DNA from: Pseudocercospora fijiensis CIRAD86
Lineage: Eukaryota; Ascomycota; Dothideomycetes; Mycosphaerellales; Mycosphaerellaceae
DNA: 64,000 nt
Direction of reading: 5' to 3'
Assembly: GCF_000340215.1 (NCBI RefSeq)
Contig: NW_006921537.1
Coordinates: forward strand, 1,205,011 to 1,269,010
The notes under the pieces were generated by a model that was given only the letters and a program-made list of their open reading frames with translations, was not told the origin of the DNA and did not search any database. Position numbers and translations under genes: made by a program. The number at the start of each line of letters is the position of its first letter. Position 1 is the first letter of the stretch. Shown in pieces: positions 1 through 11,898 of this stretch.

Positions 1-802
1 CGTTTTCGTCAAACTTTCTTGCGGATATGTACAGAAAATCGCGGCGGTGGCGTTGGGGGAGGGCGGGACTGTTCTTGATGTACTGCTTCCTTCGAAGGCG
101 TTGATGCCGTTGATGTAGTTCGCATAGACGATTCCCGCTCCGACGAAACCGCCGAGGAATTGTGCGAGGAAGTAGATGGGGAGGCGTCGGAGAGGGAGTT
201 TTCTCAAGAGACAGTTGGTGAGTGTTATGGCTGGGTTGAGGTATGCGCCGCTGTCTCCTGCGATGTAGATTCCTAGCATTACGCCGAGACCCCAGCCCCA
301 GTTGATGGATTGGTAGGCTCCAAACCCGTCGCCTCCGGGGGCGGTGGTTTGACCTGTGCTTAGGAGGACTTGGGCTACGCTGCCGTCGCCCTGGATTATA
401 TGGATAAGTTAAGAAGGTGGGATCTATGAGATGAGACGGGAGGAGACGTACGAAGCAGATCATTATCATTACTCCGAAGAACTCGGCAAGAGGCTCTTTC
501 AGCGCGCCTCGCAACTTCGTCCATCGCAGCTCTGCATGCTGTGCTGTATCATGCTCCTCGATTATCGGCGCTGTGGGATGGAGTCCTAGTCTTTGTCGGG
601 CACGTTGGACAGCCGAAGAGGTAGTGTGTAAATCAAGGCTATCATCACCATGGCCTCTCTGCTTCTCTCCTGGAGGTAAGGTTTCCTGCTGCGCATGCTC
701 ATGGTGTGACACAGATCCATCGCCGGTAGGAGGCAGATTGTGCGCATCCTCATAGCTCTTGTTACCAAGGTCTGTCGAAGTGGTCTTGCCACGGTTGTCC
801 AT
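1..802 (-). CDS. aquaglyceroporin (MIP family), 3' part outside window
   Basis: Membrane channel of the major intrinsic protein family, moving water, glycerol or other small solutes. Exon 1 (802-452, 117 codons) gives a long hydrophilic N-terminal tail, then the start of the channel (AEFFGVMIMICF). A 61-bp intron (451-391, GTACGT..CAG) separates it from exon 2 (390-1), which opens with GDGSVAQVLL and carries the first NPA box as SGAYLNPAITL, followed by a membrane segment rich in Gly and Phe (LAQFLGGFVGAGIVYANYI). The second NPA box, which would show water versus glycerol type, lies beyond base 1. The ATG at 802 is the first in the frame. The extended cytoplasmic tail of about 100 residues is common in fungal Fps-like aquaglyceroporins. 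Family call is firm; the substrate is inference. Confidence 0.9.
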   Translation of the reverse strand, partial: MDNRGKTTSTDLGNKSYEDAHNLPPTGDGSVSHHEHAQQETLPPGEKQRGHGDDSLDLHTTSSAVQRARQRLGLHPTAPIIEEHDTAQHAELRWTKLRGALKEPLAEFFGVMIMICFVRLLPSHLIDPTFLTYPYNPGRRQRSPSPPKHRSNHRPRRRRVWSLPIHQLGLGSRRNARNLHRRRQRRIPQPSHNTHQLSLEKTPSPTPPHLLPRTIPRRFRRSGNRLCELHQRHQRLRRKQYIKNSPALPQRHRRDFLYISARKFDEN

Positions 803-1167
803 TTCCTCTTCAGTTCTTGATGCAGAGGAGGACGATTTCGAGAACTGATTCACTATCTAGCACTACATCACCTACCTTACCCCTCCTAGAATAATGGTTA
901 CACAACATGGCGAAGCGGTCATCTGCCGTGTAGGACGAGGTCAGATGCGAGGCCTGAATGGGCGAACAAAGGGCTCGCTTGGTGATGCAATTACGGCTCA
1001 TCTCGATACAAACGGCCTCCATTCAAACAATGGTTCGCGTGGAGGATGGCTGAGCTAGCGAGACCCGATGGAGTGTGGAGCTGAGCCTCGGTAATAAGTG
1101 GTTCGCACGTGAAAGGTGAATGCAGGTGTGCGACATTCACATGATGAAAATAATTTGCTGCATGTAC
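803..1167. other. intergenic, upstream of aquaporin and downstream of 5'-nucleotidase
   Basis: 365 bp holding the promoter side of the minus-strand aquaporin gene and the 3' flank of the minus-strand 5'-nucleotidase gene. Short open frames here have no coding character. No repeat or RNA gene seen. Confidence 0.6.
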
Positions 1168-2986
1168 TCACAGCATCGAGAACACGCAAGCGAGAACACC
1201 AGCCATCGCTACAGTGCTTGTTATGCTGGCACGACGGGTTGTAGCGCTCTCGTCAGACGTGGTGCTGTTGCTCCCAGTCTCGCCTTCAGTCGCGTTGCCT
1301 CCGGTACTCGTGCTGGACGTACTATTGACGACCGATATGCGACCATCGAGCGCAATGTCTACAGGAGACTGCTGCTGAATGTAAGCAACGAGAACCTCAT
1401 CCTGCGTGTCAAGAGTGATTGCATCTTCGAATGGCGTAGCGAAGAAATTGTCGCCACCTCCTGCAAGAAAATCGAGCGTCACGATAGTGTACTGAGCTTC
1501 GCGGTCCAGGTCACTATCTCCGACCGATACGCTGACGAGCTTCGTTCCGTTGTCGTTCTTCGGATTATATTCAATCTGAATCCCTTGACTGACTTGCAAG
1601 AAGCTGGTAACTTCTTCGTTGCTGACAAGATTGACACCGGAGAAAATGCCTTCAAGAACGTTCCAGAGATCGTCGCCACTCATCGTGATTTCCACCAGAG
1701 AGTTGCCGAAAGGAAAGCTTGTGAGGACTTCACCACGAGTGATCGGGCCCTTGTCGATAGTTGCTCGGATGCCTCCAGCATTAATGAGAGCAAAGTCGAC
1801 TGTATCGCTCTCGTTGCGCCGGTAAGCGAGCATTGCGTCGGCCATGAAGTTGCCAAGCAGACACTCTTGCTCTTGACATGTCTCTTGGTCGAGAACCACA
1901 TTTGAAGTGCCGATCTCTTCGGCTGCGAACGCCTCAAAAGGTCCACGCCACTCTTCTATCTGTGCTTGGAGAGTCTCGTTCTGGGCAGTTGTGTTTGTGA
2001 TGTGGATGGGCCCGCCATGGTATTCCAAGATACGTCCCTCTTCGTCGTAAGTTACATCTATGTAACCGAGATATTCGCCCCATCTGTATGCAGTCACGAT
2101 AAAGACTTCTTCGTCGTCCAGGTTGCGGACGATCGTGGGATATGGGCCTTCCTCATCCTGGCCAGTGCCTAGGGGAGTATGAGAGTGTCCGCCCATGATC
2201 AGGTACAGACCTGTCGTGTTCTGCGCAAGTGCTTGGTCCTCATCATAGCCGATATGAGTGAGAGCTGCAATTCTGGTAATATTTGTGGTATCACGGATCA
2301 GGTCGATTGTGTTTTGAACGGCAGTTCGGACGTCTGAGAAAGTGGTGTTTTCGCCTGGACTGGAGATATCTGGGGTTGTCTCAGTTGTGACTCCAATCAC
2401 AGCAAGCTGAAAGTCATCGTAGATGTGGTATGGCTTGATCGTTCGATTCAAGACGGGATGGCCGGACTGAATATTGGCTGATATGATAGGGAATGTCAAG
2501 TTCTCGAGGAATTGGCCCAACATGTCGTCGCCTCCATCGAATTCATGATTGCCTAGCGTCATTCCATCAAAGCCGAGTTGATTGATGGTCTCCGCGATCT
2601 TCTCGCCACCGTAGTACGTGTAGAAAAGGGTTCCTTGAAACTCGTCTCCAGCATTGAGGAACAGACTGCTGTTCAGGACCGGCCTGCGCTCATTGATTAC
2701 GGTAGAGATTCTGGCATACCCGCCATAGCAGCCCTTTTCAGGATCTGGTGCCGTGTCAGATTTCGCTCAACCTTAAGACAGCCTACTCACCTGTGCAGTC
2801 GGTCCCTGATGATCGAAACTCGTCCAGATGCGCATGAACATCATTGATGTGGAAGAATGACTGGTTCCAATTGCCGTCTCCGTCGATATATCGCTTCTGT
2901 AAGCGCCGCTCACTGTACAGTACATCTTCAGCTGAGACTAAAGCAGGCAATAAGGCAAGCAGACCAAGCTCCCATGTTGACCGCAT
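1168..2986 (-). CDS. secreted 5'-nucleotidase / metallophosphoesterase, probably GPI-anchored
   Basis: Predicted to dephosphorylate extracellular nucleotides or related phosphoesters. Two exons: 2986-2791 and 2744-1168, with a 46-bp intron (2790-2745, GTGAGT..CCAG), giving 590 codons plus stop. The N-terminus has a signal peptide (MRSTWELGLLALLPALVSA). Metallophosphoesterase motifs come in order: NDVHAH (exon 1), NAGDEFQG, GNHEFDGG, ALTHIGYD and GGHSH. The second half is the 5'-nucleotidase C-terminal domain (NAGGIRATI, and ALINAGG nearby). A Ser/Thr/Asn-rich stalk precedes a hydrophobic C-terminus ending VFSML, typical of a GPI-anchor signal. Many N-glycosylation sequons fit secretion. The length fits the family. 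Substrate range cannot be told from sequence; UDP-sugar hydrolase is an alternative. Confidence 0.92.
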
Positions 2987-3586
2987 CTCTCACTATGGCC
3001 TTCGAGGGGACGCCCTGTGATCCAGTTGCTGTCTGGAGGCAGAGGGAATGATTTCAATCCATGCTCAAGGATTCCGATGCCTTTTCAAAAGCCATCGCGG
3101 TGTTGCCCAGCGGTTGGAGGCCCGCCTGCAGGCCGTGACCTGCCATCTCGAGGCATTCATTGACCGAGAAGCGAAGCCCGGCGACACCACCAAGCATTTT
3201 ATCGTGGGCAACACGTGTCTTGGCTCCGACAGAGTGGACGTATCGTCGTTCGCAGTTCAATCACGTCCAGGTTCAATTTTCTTGGTATGGCTGGGCAAGA
3301 GATACCGCAGGCTTGGCGTGAGACGTTGGAGGCGATGTCCGCTGGCGGGACAGCGGAGAAATGGCAGGGAGAAGGAATGCGCAACCACAGTATGGAGTGG
3401 AACGGCGGAGATACGGTGGGTGAGATCACATCATTTACGGTCGCAAAGCCATTTGTCATCCGCAGGCCATGTCGGCCTGCTGTTCCGAATAAGTATCCAT
3501 ACCTGGTATACCATGCATCTCGAACACCACCAGTATCTGCATACCATCTTTAAAGTGACCCGGACAGACACCTCACTACCGCCAAA
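2987..3586. promoter_or_regulatory. divergent intergenic promoter region
   Basis: 600 bp between the start codons of the minus-strand 5'-nucleotidase gene and the plus-strand monooxygenase gene, so it must hold both promoters. The monooxygenase start has a good context (GCCAAAATGT). No operator or conserved box could be recognised, and the open frames in it look random. Confidence 0.55.
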
Positions 3587-5256
3587 ATGTCCGAGCAGAA
3601 GCAATTGCATCTGACAGCTTTCATGCGACCTGTATCGCTGCATACAGGTGCATGGCGATACCCGGGCAGTTATCCGGATGCCAACTTCAATCTGCAGCAT
3701 TTGAAGTCCTTCATTCAGAAGCTCGAAGCTGCGAAGTTCGATGTATGGAAGAAGTCTTCGTTCTTGTAGGCATTCCACATCTGACCTACGAGCTGACCAT
3801 TCACCCGTCTCGCATTAGGCCTTTTTCATGGCAGATCACCTGGCCGTGCTCAATATGCCGGTGGAAGCACTGAAGCGGAGCCACACGACTACCTCCTTTG
3901 AGCCATTTACCCTTCTTTCGGCCTTGTCCCAGTGCACGGAACGAATAGGACTGGCCGCGACGGCATCAACGACCTACGATCATGCATACCATATCGCGAG
4001 ACGATTTGCATCTTTGGATCACCTCAGTAATGGAAGGTACGTCCTGCTCCGCCAAAGCGGACTGTGGTCTATAGCATCAGGATCAATGAATGCTACAGTC
4101 ATTGATTCGGAACTGATGGTGAGTGTACAGAGCTGCCTGGAATATTGTTACTACAGGCAACCCCGATAGCTCCAAGAATTTCGGCCAAGAAGAGCACATG
4201 CAGCACTCCAATCGATACAAGCTGGCTCGAGAATTCTACGACGTTGTCACTGGTCTCTGGGACTCCTTCGCGGATGATGCCTTCCCAAGAGATCGCGAAA
4301 GTGGTGTTTATATGGATCCCGAGAAGATGCATGTGCTCAATCACAAAGGAGATGACCTAAGTGTTCGAGGACCATTGAACATCGCCCGACCAGTCCAAGG
4401 ATGGCCCGTCATTGTGCAAGCTGGTCAATCCGAGCCCGGACGACAATTGGCTGCAGAAACTGCAGAAGCAGTATTTTGCTCACCTAAAGACATGGATGGT
4501 GCCAAAACACTGTATAAAGACATCAAAGATCGAGCGAAAAAAGCAGGACGGAATCCGAACCACATCAAGATCTTACCCGCCGCCATGATTGTAGTCGGAG
4601 ATACTGTTGAAGATGCCCAACAGAAACGACTCAATCTCGATTCACTTGTACACTACGACAGTGCTATCGCCTCCCTGTCGATTTCGCTTGGCTGCGACGC
4701 TTCGCAATTCGAACCAGATGCACCAATTCCAAAGGAACTACCGCCTACGAATGCCTCACACACTGCTCGCGAATCCGTAATCCGACTAGCAGCAGCAGAA
4801 GGTTTAACAGTAAGACAACTTGCGCAGCGATACGGAGGCTACTCCGGACTCGCATGGGTCGGAACTCCTCAGAGCATCGCAGATGGTATGCAAAAGTGGT
4901 TGGATGAAGGCGCTTGCGATGGCTTTACTTGCGTAATGCCATATCTCCCACAAGGACTAGATGATATTACGCAGCGAGTCGTACCCGAATTGCAGCGCCG
5001 AGGGATTTTTAGGAAGGAGTACACTGGAACGACACTGAGAGAACACCTTGGTTTGCCGAGACCACCGAATCGATTCTTTTCGGGGCAGACGTTGCCGCCG
5101 CAGATACAAGCGATGCGGAATCCCGGTCAGGCTATGACTGCTGCGGAGACTGCGGATGGGAGTGTAAATGGTTATAAGACGCCATCGAAGAACGGTGCGG
5201 GTGGCAATAGGTTGTCGGCTGAGGAGCTTGAAGCTATTCTGGAGGCGTCGAGATGA
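3587..5256 (+). CDS. NtaA/SnaA/DszA-type FMN-dependent monooxygenase
   Basis: Luciferase-like flavin monooxygenase of the nitrilotriacetate/desulfurisation type, using FMNH2 supplied by a separate reductase. Three exons: 3587-3742, 3819-4036 and 4131-5256, total 1,500 nt, 499 residues. Introns are 76 and 94 bp with GTATGG..TTAG and GTACGT..ACAG ends, and the phases fit. Family landmarks are HLTAFMRPVSLHTGAWRYPG at the N-terminus, FMADHLAVLN across the first junction, SFEPFTLLSALS, and AAWNIVTTGNPD across the second. Length matches the family (about 450-500). The C-terminal 50 residues are a low-complexity tail with no clear role. Substrate is unknown; fungal members are often annotated only as xenobiotic or dibenzothiophene-like monooxygenases. 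It diverges from the 5'-nucleotidase gene, with no cluster evidence. Confidence 0.92.
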
Positions 5257-6342
5257 TGGTATCGATGGAAAGTGCTATCGCACCACGGTGGCCGTCATCC
5301 AGCACCAGCAGGTGAAAGGTATCTCGTCGTTGGTTCAAGGAGTGATATCCGCCCTTGCACTCCAAGAAGAAGAACCGGCCAAGGCCTGCCTATGCTATGC
5401 AAGCGACAGGGCTGATGAGCTGTGACGACGAGCAAAAAGGCCGTGGCTCGACCAAACCCTAAGACTAAAAGATTAAACGAGAGCTTCACCATGAATCGAA
5501 CATGGGTTGCAAGGTCATGAACTTTGTGTTTGGAGAAGTAAGTAGTGAAGTCCGGATCCAGCGTACCTTGCACGTAAGCCCGTATACGACCATGGATGTT
5601 GACGTTCTACCAAATGGCTAGATCTCATGCGTAAACGGAGTTCATGATAGTCAAAAGTCCAGGAAGCGCTGTACAGCCAGGTTGATGTCCAAGATGAAGA
5701 ATGGCCTCGTGTCTAGAGAAAAGAGAAGTGCGAGCAGAGAATAATACATCGACACAGTAGTAGCTTCCAGGCTGGCGGCGGGGCTAAGCAAGCGCAAGCC
5801 ACCGACAAAGCAGGAATGCCCCAAATTGAATGAACGCCGGGAAGGCGGCCTCAACACCAACTCGCTCCATTCCACTTTACCTACATGTATCTACTCTTCC
5901 GAGTAGCTCAAGAAACTACCAGGTCCCGACCAACCAACCCTCATCGCCCATGAAGTTCCACTCACCCACCCGCCAAGTGCACCTGGGTATCATCATACCA
6001 TATCGAAACTTCAAAATTTTCTTCTTCCTCTTCTGCAATCTGTTTGATGAAGTCCAGCTCATCTCCTCGCCTATAACCATAACCATAACGTTTCGTCCCA
6101 AGAGATAATACTCATATAATCATAATCATATCAAGCCATCACTCCTACTGTAGCGGAGTAGTAGTAGCAACCACACACACACCCCTCAAACCTCAATATC
6201 GATAATCGATCACGAATCTGTAATTTTCTCGCCTAAAAGGGCCCCTCGTCAGTCTAAGTACCAATAATACTCCCTTCTACAAATCAGACGCTGCAAGTAA
6301 AATGTGAGCACAAAAACGAGGTTGAAAAGCTCGCGGACGGAC
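5257..6342. other. tail-to-tail intergenic region
   Basis: 1,086 bp between the stop of the plus-strand monooxygenase and the stop of the minus-strand F-box gene. It must hold both 3' untranslated regions. The 6,060-6,200 part has A/T-rich short runs (TAACCATAACCATAAC, CACACACACACC). No gene recognised. Confidence 0.6.
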
Positions 6343-8428
6343 TTACTCATCCTCATCTCCCACACCGGTCCAGCCACTTCTGACTCGTCCTTCGTGGTAA
6401 TCACTCACAGGAGGATGATTATCCCGATCCCCAGAGCGATGGAGCACAAAGTCCAAGACTTCGCTTCTGGGCTCGACGAATTGCCTCGCGCACCAGCCTA
6501 TTGGTGCAGCATAAGGCTTGGTCTTGCCGTCTGCATCGACGCAGCTCGATCGGAGGAAGATGGTCTGGTTCTTGGAATCTTCGCGCTCGTAGACCTTGTC
6601 GGAAGTGCCGAAAGCGATGAGTCGGAGTTTGGCGGGTTGAGAGTCTGTGCCATCCTCACTCGTATTCGTGTTCGCGGCGGAAGCTTCGTCTTCATTATCG
6701 CTGTCATCTGATGCCGTTGGAGCGGCAAACGTCTTCGTGCCCGCAGCCATTTCGAAGCCTCTCTGAGCCAAGCCTTGCAGCAGACTCTCATACACCATTC
6801 TAGGGAGTAGTTGAGTGCTGGGCTTGTTGGTGGGCCAAGTCGTGATATGTAACGTGACCATGTTCTTGAGGTGTCCACACGAGCTTTCGAAAGCTTTCCA
6901 TTCCTCGCTGGGACTCCGGATGAGACTCGTATGTGGCCATGCACACGAGAGCTGCTCAAGGTCTTTCGACGCTTTGCAGATCTTCTCGAAGTCTTCTGTG
7001 GCCCATACGAGCTCTTCGCTGTCGCAGTCCGAAGAGAGCGACGCGGTATGCGAGTCTTGTGCGCAGTGCACATTCAGTAATTCGAGCGTCTTGCCATGCC
7101 GCACCACACCTGCTGCAGCCGGCATGGATTTCACGTTTTCGAGGTCGATCACCAGATCTCGTAGCCCGGATACCAAGCAGAGGAAGCCGTCCAGCGCGAG
7201 AAGAGCTTCATTGTCCGGGTTGTCTCTATGCTGGAATTCTAGCACCTTTAAGTTCTTGGGCAAATGGCTTGACTTGCTTAGCTGTCCAAGCAGAGTGTCG
7301 GCGCCCGTGCAGTGATACAGACGCAGATACTCCAGGTCGTGGAACTTGACAAACTTACACCAAGTTTCTGCGCAATGTCTGAGCCCCACCTTATGCAGCC
7401 TCAAACTTTTCAAGCTCTTGAATGGCGTGCACTGCTCAAATGGTAGCATGTGGCCGAAGATACTTCTCAAGAGCAGTCCTGGTTCCGTAGCAGAATCATT
7501 CAGCTCGCGACTCTCGATATTGCCACCAGAGCCAAGGTCGTGCCAGTGGCAATGCACGATCAGTTCTTCCAGCTGATCTTTGCACTTGTCCACAAAATAG
7601 CCACTAAGATTCAGTGTCTCGCGATTTTCGGGATACAGAGCCAGCTTTCTCGCATGCGTGAACATGTTCTGTTGCAATTTGGCATTCTTCTTGAGCTCTG
7701 GAAGAATGTCGCGATCAAGGTCCATGACTTCCAGCCATTTCATCTTCCGCTGGCGCTTGTAGAGGAGCAGGAGGTTGTCGGTGGAAAAGGGTCGCCATGG
7801 ACACCAGCTGTTGCGGTAATAGCTGGTTAGCATCAGCAGGTCAACTTTCATACGACTCTCCACAAAACATCGAGAAAGAAGCTCTAGAGGCAGCGCGTCT
7901 TTCTCAGATTTGACTGGATTTATCAAGCGTACCTGAACTCTTCAAGCGTGTCTTCTGGCAAGAATTCGAGTATCATGCGAGTTGCAAATTGCGCCTGCTG
8001 CTCTTGGTTGCATTTGTCGCGCACTTCGGCGAGGTACAATCTTAGCTGGCGAATGTGTTTGAGGCCGATATTACGAGGATTGACGAATGCCGTCAGGCGG
8101 TTGTCGTTGGTGCTGCCCAGATCGAGTGCGACATTGCGGTATAGAGGGCGTACAGCGAGCGAATGCAGCTGTTTCGATACGAGGCATACATTCTTGAGGT
8201 CGGACGGGCGGATTATCTAGCAGGCATTGTCAGTATCTCGAGCGGTAGTGTTCCAGCGCGACAGGCTGTGCTGGAGCTTACCCGCTCTACGATCTCGCCT
8301 TTCAGCTCTTCTGAGAGGGCATTGAATGTTGCTTTGCTATCCACCTCGTCTTTCGTGCTGGCGGCCAGCTGCACTTTCGGTGCTTCAGGTCGCTGCGTCT
8401 CGATCTGAGTCGCGACCGCCGTGGCCAT
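6343..8428 (-). CDS. F-box protein, LRR-like C-terminus
   Basis: Likely substrate adaptor of an SCF ubiquitin ligase. Three exons: 8428-8282, 8216-7933 and 7822-6343; introns of 65 bp (GTAAGC..CTAG) and 110 bp (GTACGC..CCAG); 636 residues. The F-box crosses the first junction (ALSEELKGEIVER, then IIRPSDLKNVCLVSKQLHSL). The rest is Leu-rich with irregular LRR-like strands (LRLYHCTG, LKVLEFQH, LRDLVIDLE) and a low-complexity acidic patch (ASDDSDNEDEASAANTN). The start at 8428 is the first ATG in the frame and has a strong context (GGCATGGCC); a longer reading would need a GTG. Target protein is unknown. Intron positions are supported by phase agreement and by the F-box being restored. Confidence 0.82.
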
Positions 8429-9330
8429 GCCTACCCGCTGCTGCTCTCTTCTCACTGTGCCGCTGCTCTTCGATCCGTAATCTCGACAGTCGCGGCGGAA
8501 AGGCAGACTTGCTATGGCACAAGTCTAGTAAAGTGTTCCAGCCTGTGTCAATCATAGAAGAAGACCGATGCGGTGACTCAGCTGCACCATTCGACGCCTA
8601 GGGGTGGTGGATGTGTTCGAAGTGAGCATGCGCTGTCAAGTAGAATGTAGTCGCGCAGGCGCACGTGTTCGACTGCAAGTGAAGGGAAGGGCACGAAATT
8701 CGTTGGGGGTCACGCCACAAGAATCCTTTCTGGAGTGAGGCGCGCACGACAGTAATGCGATCTCTGGTTCAGCCTTGTGTTGAACACTTCACACTCCACC
8801 GCACCCCCGGACACTGCCCCGCGGCAGACGCTCAGTTGTCCGCCAAGTGGGGATCTGCCGGAAGAGGCCGCATGCCGCCGACATCGAATGAGATGCCTGC
8901 AGATGAGCCGCCATACCAGCCTACCAGGAACTCCCCTGCGACCCTCTCACCGACCCAAGAAAGTGCTTGCGAATCATCACCGTTCGTGGCCAGATTTATC
9001 TGTCTCAAAGTGAAACTGACGACACATTCGAAAAAAGCACGTCCTATGGGAACATCAGCCCGACAAAGCCGAGATTGTTAGGGGTATCACAAGGAAAAAG
9101 AAGCGATTGGAGTGTCTCGATTGAGGCAGGTAAATATCTCGTCTTCTCTCATGTCTGGTGTCGAGTGGTTCGGGTATATTTGCGTACACCACTTCCCAAA
9201 AATGCATGCATGCGTGCTTGCCCGCTTCATCATTCCATCATGACCGCCAACTCCTTGCTGCTATGCAAGTTAAGCCGTTAGTTCCAATTGACCTGTCAAC
9301 GCCTCTTCTCCCATCATCAACCGAACGCAA
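8429..9330. other. intergenic, promoter of the F-box gene and 3' flank of FCP1
   Basis: 902 bp between the start of the minus-strand F-box gene and the stop of the minus-strand FCP1 gene. I see no gene, RNA or repeat in it. Confidence 0.6.
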
Positions 9331-11898
9331 TCAAGAAGTCGCCTCCGCTTCAGCATCTTCACTGCTCTGCCGCTCCATCTCGGCGGCGAGGGCTGCTTCC
9401 AAATCAAGATCATCTTCATCGTCATCGGCTCCAGCATCACCAGCATCAGCCGCAGGTGTCGCGCCATCCTGTTTCACGAGGTTCGTCAGAGAAGAGGTCC
9501 GCTCGATGGCTTCCTTCTTCCGCTTCTGCAACCGGCTGCCTTCAGCATCGCTCTCATTTTCGCCGTTGCGATCTCCCGACTTTCGCTTCCGATGACTAGG
9601 CGGCGTTTCTGAAGTATCCGCATCGTCTGTGCGGTCACTCTGTGAGTCCTCGGCGTCTGTGTCGAGGTCTTCACCTTCCATGAACTCCTCAAATTCGGCA
9701 TCATAGTCATCCCATTGATCTGGTGCTTCCTCCTTGGTAGGACTGCTGTCTTGGCGATCCAGTGTTGGAGCGTGCTTGAGCCACTCTTCAGAATCAGTGT
9801 CCATGTCAGTTGGAATGGCTATTGTCAGGCCGTTGGCGTTCCCGTTAGGTGTCTCGGCATCCGTTTCGTCTTCAGTTTGTGCGGCGTCTTCATCCGACTC
9901 GGAAAGCTGATACTCGTGGCCTTCAAAACTGTCGGGTAGGCCAGCTGTGCCGTTTGCCGGCGCATCGGAATGGATGCGGTACATGTTCTCGTCGACTTTC
10001 TTCCACTGCGCAAAGCATGCGTGGAGCCAATGCTGGCTAACAATCGCGATCCTGCCGGACTTCTTCGCCGCCTGTCGTACTTTGGCTGTTCGTCGCTCGG
10101 GAGAAGCGATGACATGTGTGGTCTTCTTGGTGATGTTTTCGCTGACAGTCGCACCAAAGCTCTTGGCCCAGACGGCAGTATCATGCGAGTGGATGTCCAC
10201 ACCGAGCGGAACCACGCCGGAGAAGACGAGATGCACGCCCGACAGCACTTTTGCCTTCATCCGATCCATGATGGCCGCGGCATCGGGAATATTCTCGAGA
10301 TCATCCACTGATCGCTTCTTGCTATGTCCTGGCCGCAACTCTGCTACCCGGCCACCCTTAGTGCCCGAAGCATTCTTGTCGAGCTCATCATAGTATGCAT
10401 CATGCACGCTGCGCAGGCTTTGTTCGAGGTATATGAGCTCCGTATCGTCATTTGCCAACAAGTTGTGCCGGTACCTGTGCTGGACTGGCTCTAACGGCGG
10501 TTCTTTGTTTGCGCCATTCTCTGCGAGAAGCTGTGCTGCTGCTTCTACTGCTGGCGACTCTTTTGCCTCCTCATCTTTCGAGGCCTCCTTCGCCTCTTCT
10601 TCTTTGGCCAATCTCTCAAGCTCTTGTTGCTTCTTCAGCATAGGTCTCTCTTCGACCTGCTCGGCGATCGTCTGCTCTTGCTCCTCTGACTTCTCCTTGA
10701 TGCTTTGAGCATCTTGCTTGCCCGCCATTGACACCATCTGCTCCACAGCTGATACTTCGCCATTGGTCTGGGGAGGCGTGGTAGGCGCGGTTGACGGACT
10801 GCTGGCAGGCGAGCTGTCATTCGAATCTGCTTCGGTGCTGCCATCATCTGAGGCGGAGTTCTTCGAGGGGGTTCTCTCCATTTTCGGTGCGGCGGACTTC
10901 AGGGCCTCCAGTTCAGGTCGTTTGGGCAGAAAGCTGCTGTTGATGTCACCTATGCCCACAAAGAACTCGAAAACATTGACTTTGATGAGGTTCGACGTCC
11001 AGTGCCACACGTCGGCGCGATCATCGATAATGACTACCATCCTCGTGTCAACGGGGAACAGCCTCTTCAAGTTCTTAGCTGTCATGCTTCCACTCTCATT
11101 GCGTGACAGGATGCGATCGCCAAATATCTTTTTCTCGGGGTCGATGATCTTGGCCACGCTCTCGGCATAGGCGCGCGTGCCCATTGTGTAGATATGCATT
11201 TCGTAAATCTCGGACAAAGTCGACAGGAACTGCTTCAAACCTGGGCGCGGCTTGATATAGTACCACGTATTCGGCTTGTCATCGTCCAGCTGGAACTTTT
11301 GCACATCCTGAAGTGCTTCGTAGTTTGGGTTGGAAGGGTCGTTCTGCCATTCGGCAATCGTGGGCTCGACAGAAGCGTGAATGATGGTCTGGTCGAGATC
11401 GACGACCAAGCTCAGGCGGCGCGATTGAAGAAGTCTACGCTTGCCCTCTTCATCCACCCTGGCCGCCTCTCCTGCCGAGATTAGCAGATCTTGCCGGCCA
11501 TGCACGATGTTCGTGGTCGCGCGATCCGTGACAGACTGGGTGGAGTTGTATGTTGCGAGGCTTGTCAAGTCATTGCCGCAGTTGGCGCATATGTTGCCGA
11601 ATTGAACGTCGTGCGTGCATGGCTCGTCCACGTCGGCCACGAACGTTCGACCTCTGATGACTTGGCCGAGGTGCACCTTGAAGGTGGCGATCTTGCCTTT
11701 GGTTTCGCTCTCGAAGGAGCCATATTGCGATCGCTCATTGACCTTGTAGTCTCTGATGTCGTCGTCGAACTCTTCTATTTTGGTCTTGTACTCGTACCAG
11801 AAGAGCGGCGCGTTGACGTCGATCTCGTCGCCCTCCTGCCGCAACAGCTTGGTAACCGTGATCGGATACAGGAGGCTATCTGGTGTAAACAGGCGCAT
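9331..11898 (-). CDS. FCP1: RNA polymerase II CTD phosphatase FCP1
   Basis: Nuclear Ser/Thr phosphatase that removes phosphate from the RNA polymerase II C-terminal repeat so the enzyme can be recycled. Single exon, 855 residues. Order: N-terminal region with a Cys cluster (EPCTHDVQFGNICANCG); FCPH catalytic domain with the DxDxT signature as VVDLDQTIIHA, later YIKPRPGLKQFL, YTMGTRAYA and VVIIDDRADVW; an acidic/Ser-rich spacer; a BRCT domain (VLSGVHLVFSGVVPLG .. TKKTTHVIA .. IVSQHWLHACFAQWKKV); an acidic C-terminal tail (DDEDDLDLEAALAAEME), the usual TFIIF-contact region. The start is the ATG at 11898 (MRLFTPDSLLYPITVTKLL); the frame upstream offers only a GTG. Length and domain order fit fungal FCP1 closely. 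Confidence 0.95.
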   Translation of the reverse strand: MRLFTPDSLLYPITVTKLLRQEGDEIDVNAPLFWYEYKTKIEEFDDDIRDYKVNERSQYGSFESETKGKIATFKVHLGQVIRGRTFVADVDEPCTHDVQFGNICANCGNDLTSLATYNSTQSVTDRATTNIVHGRQDLLISAGEAARVDEEGKRRLLQSRRLSLVVDLDQTIIHASVEPTIAEWQNDPSNPNYEALQDVQKFQLDDDKPNTWYYIKPRPGLKQFLSTLSEIYEMHIYTMGTRAYAESVAKIIDPEKKIFGDRILSRNESGSMTAKNLKRLFPVDTRMVVIIDDRADVWHWTSNLIKVNVFEFFVGIGDINSSFLPKRPELEALKSAAPKMERTPSKNSASDDGSTEADSNDSSPASSPSTAPTTPPQTNGEVSAVEQMVSMAGKQDAQSIKEKSEEQEQTIAEQVEERPMLKKQQELERLAKEEEAKEASKDEEAKESPAVEAAAQLLAENGANKEPPLEPVQHRYRHNLLANDDTELIYLEQSLRSVHDAYYDELDKNASGTKGGRVAELRPGHSKKRSVDDLENIPDAAAIMDRMKAKVLSGVHLVFSGVVPLGVDIHSHDTAVWAKSFGATVSENITKKTTHVIASPERRTAKVRQAAKKSGRIAIVSQHWLHACFAQWKKVDENMYRIHSDAPANGTAGLPDSFEGHEYQLSESDEDAAQTEDETDAETPNGNANGLTIAIPTDMDTDSEEWLKHAPTLDRQDSSPTKEEAPDQWDDYDAEFEEFMEGEDLDTDAEDSQSDRTDDADTSETPPSHRKRKSGDRNGENESDAEGSRLQKRKKEAIERTSSLTNLVKQDGATPAADAGDAGADDDEDDLDLEAALAAEMERQSSEDAEAEATS

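Noticed and set aside
573..1022. Short open frames on both strands near the aquaporin N-terminus
   Set aside because: They overlap exon 1 in other frames, some start only at GTG, and none has family features.
1120..1905. 261-codon plus-strand frame opposite the 5'-nucleotidase
   Set aside because: Antisense shadow of a well-supported conserved protein.
3048..3614. 188-codon plus-strand frame in the divergent promoter
   Set aside because: Overlaps the true monooxygenase start in another frame and has no recognisable domain or splice support.
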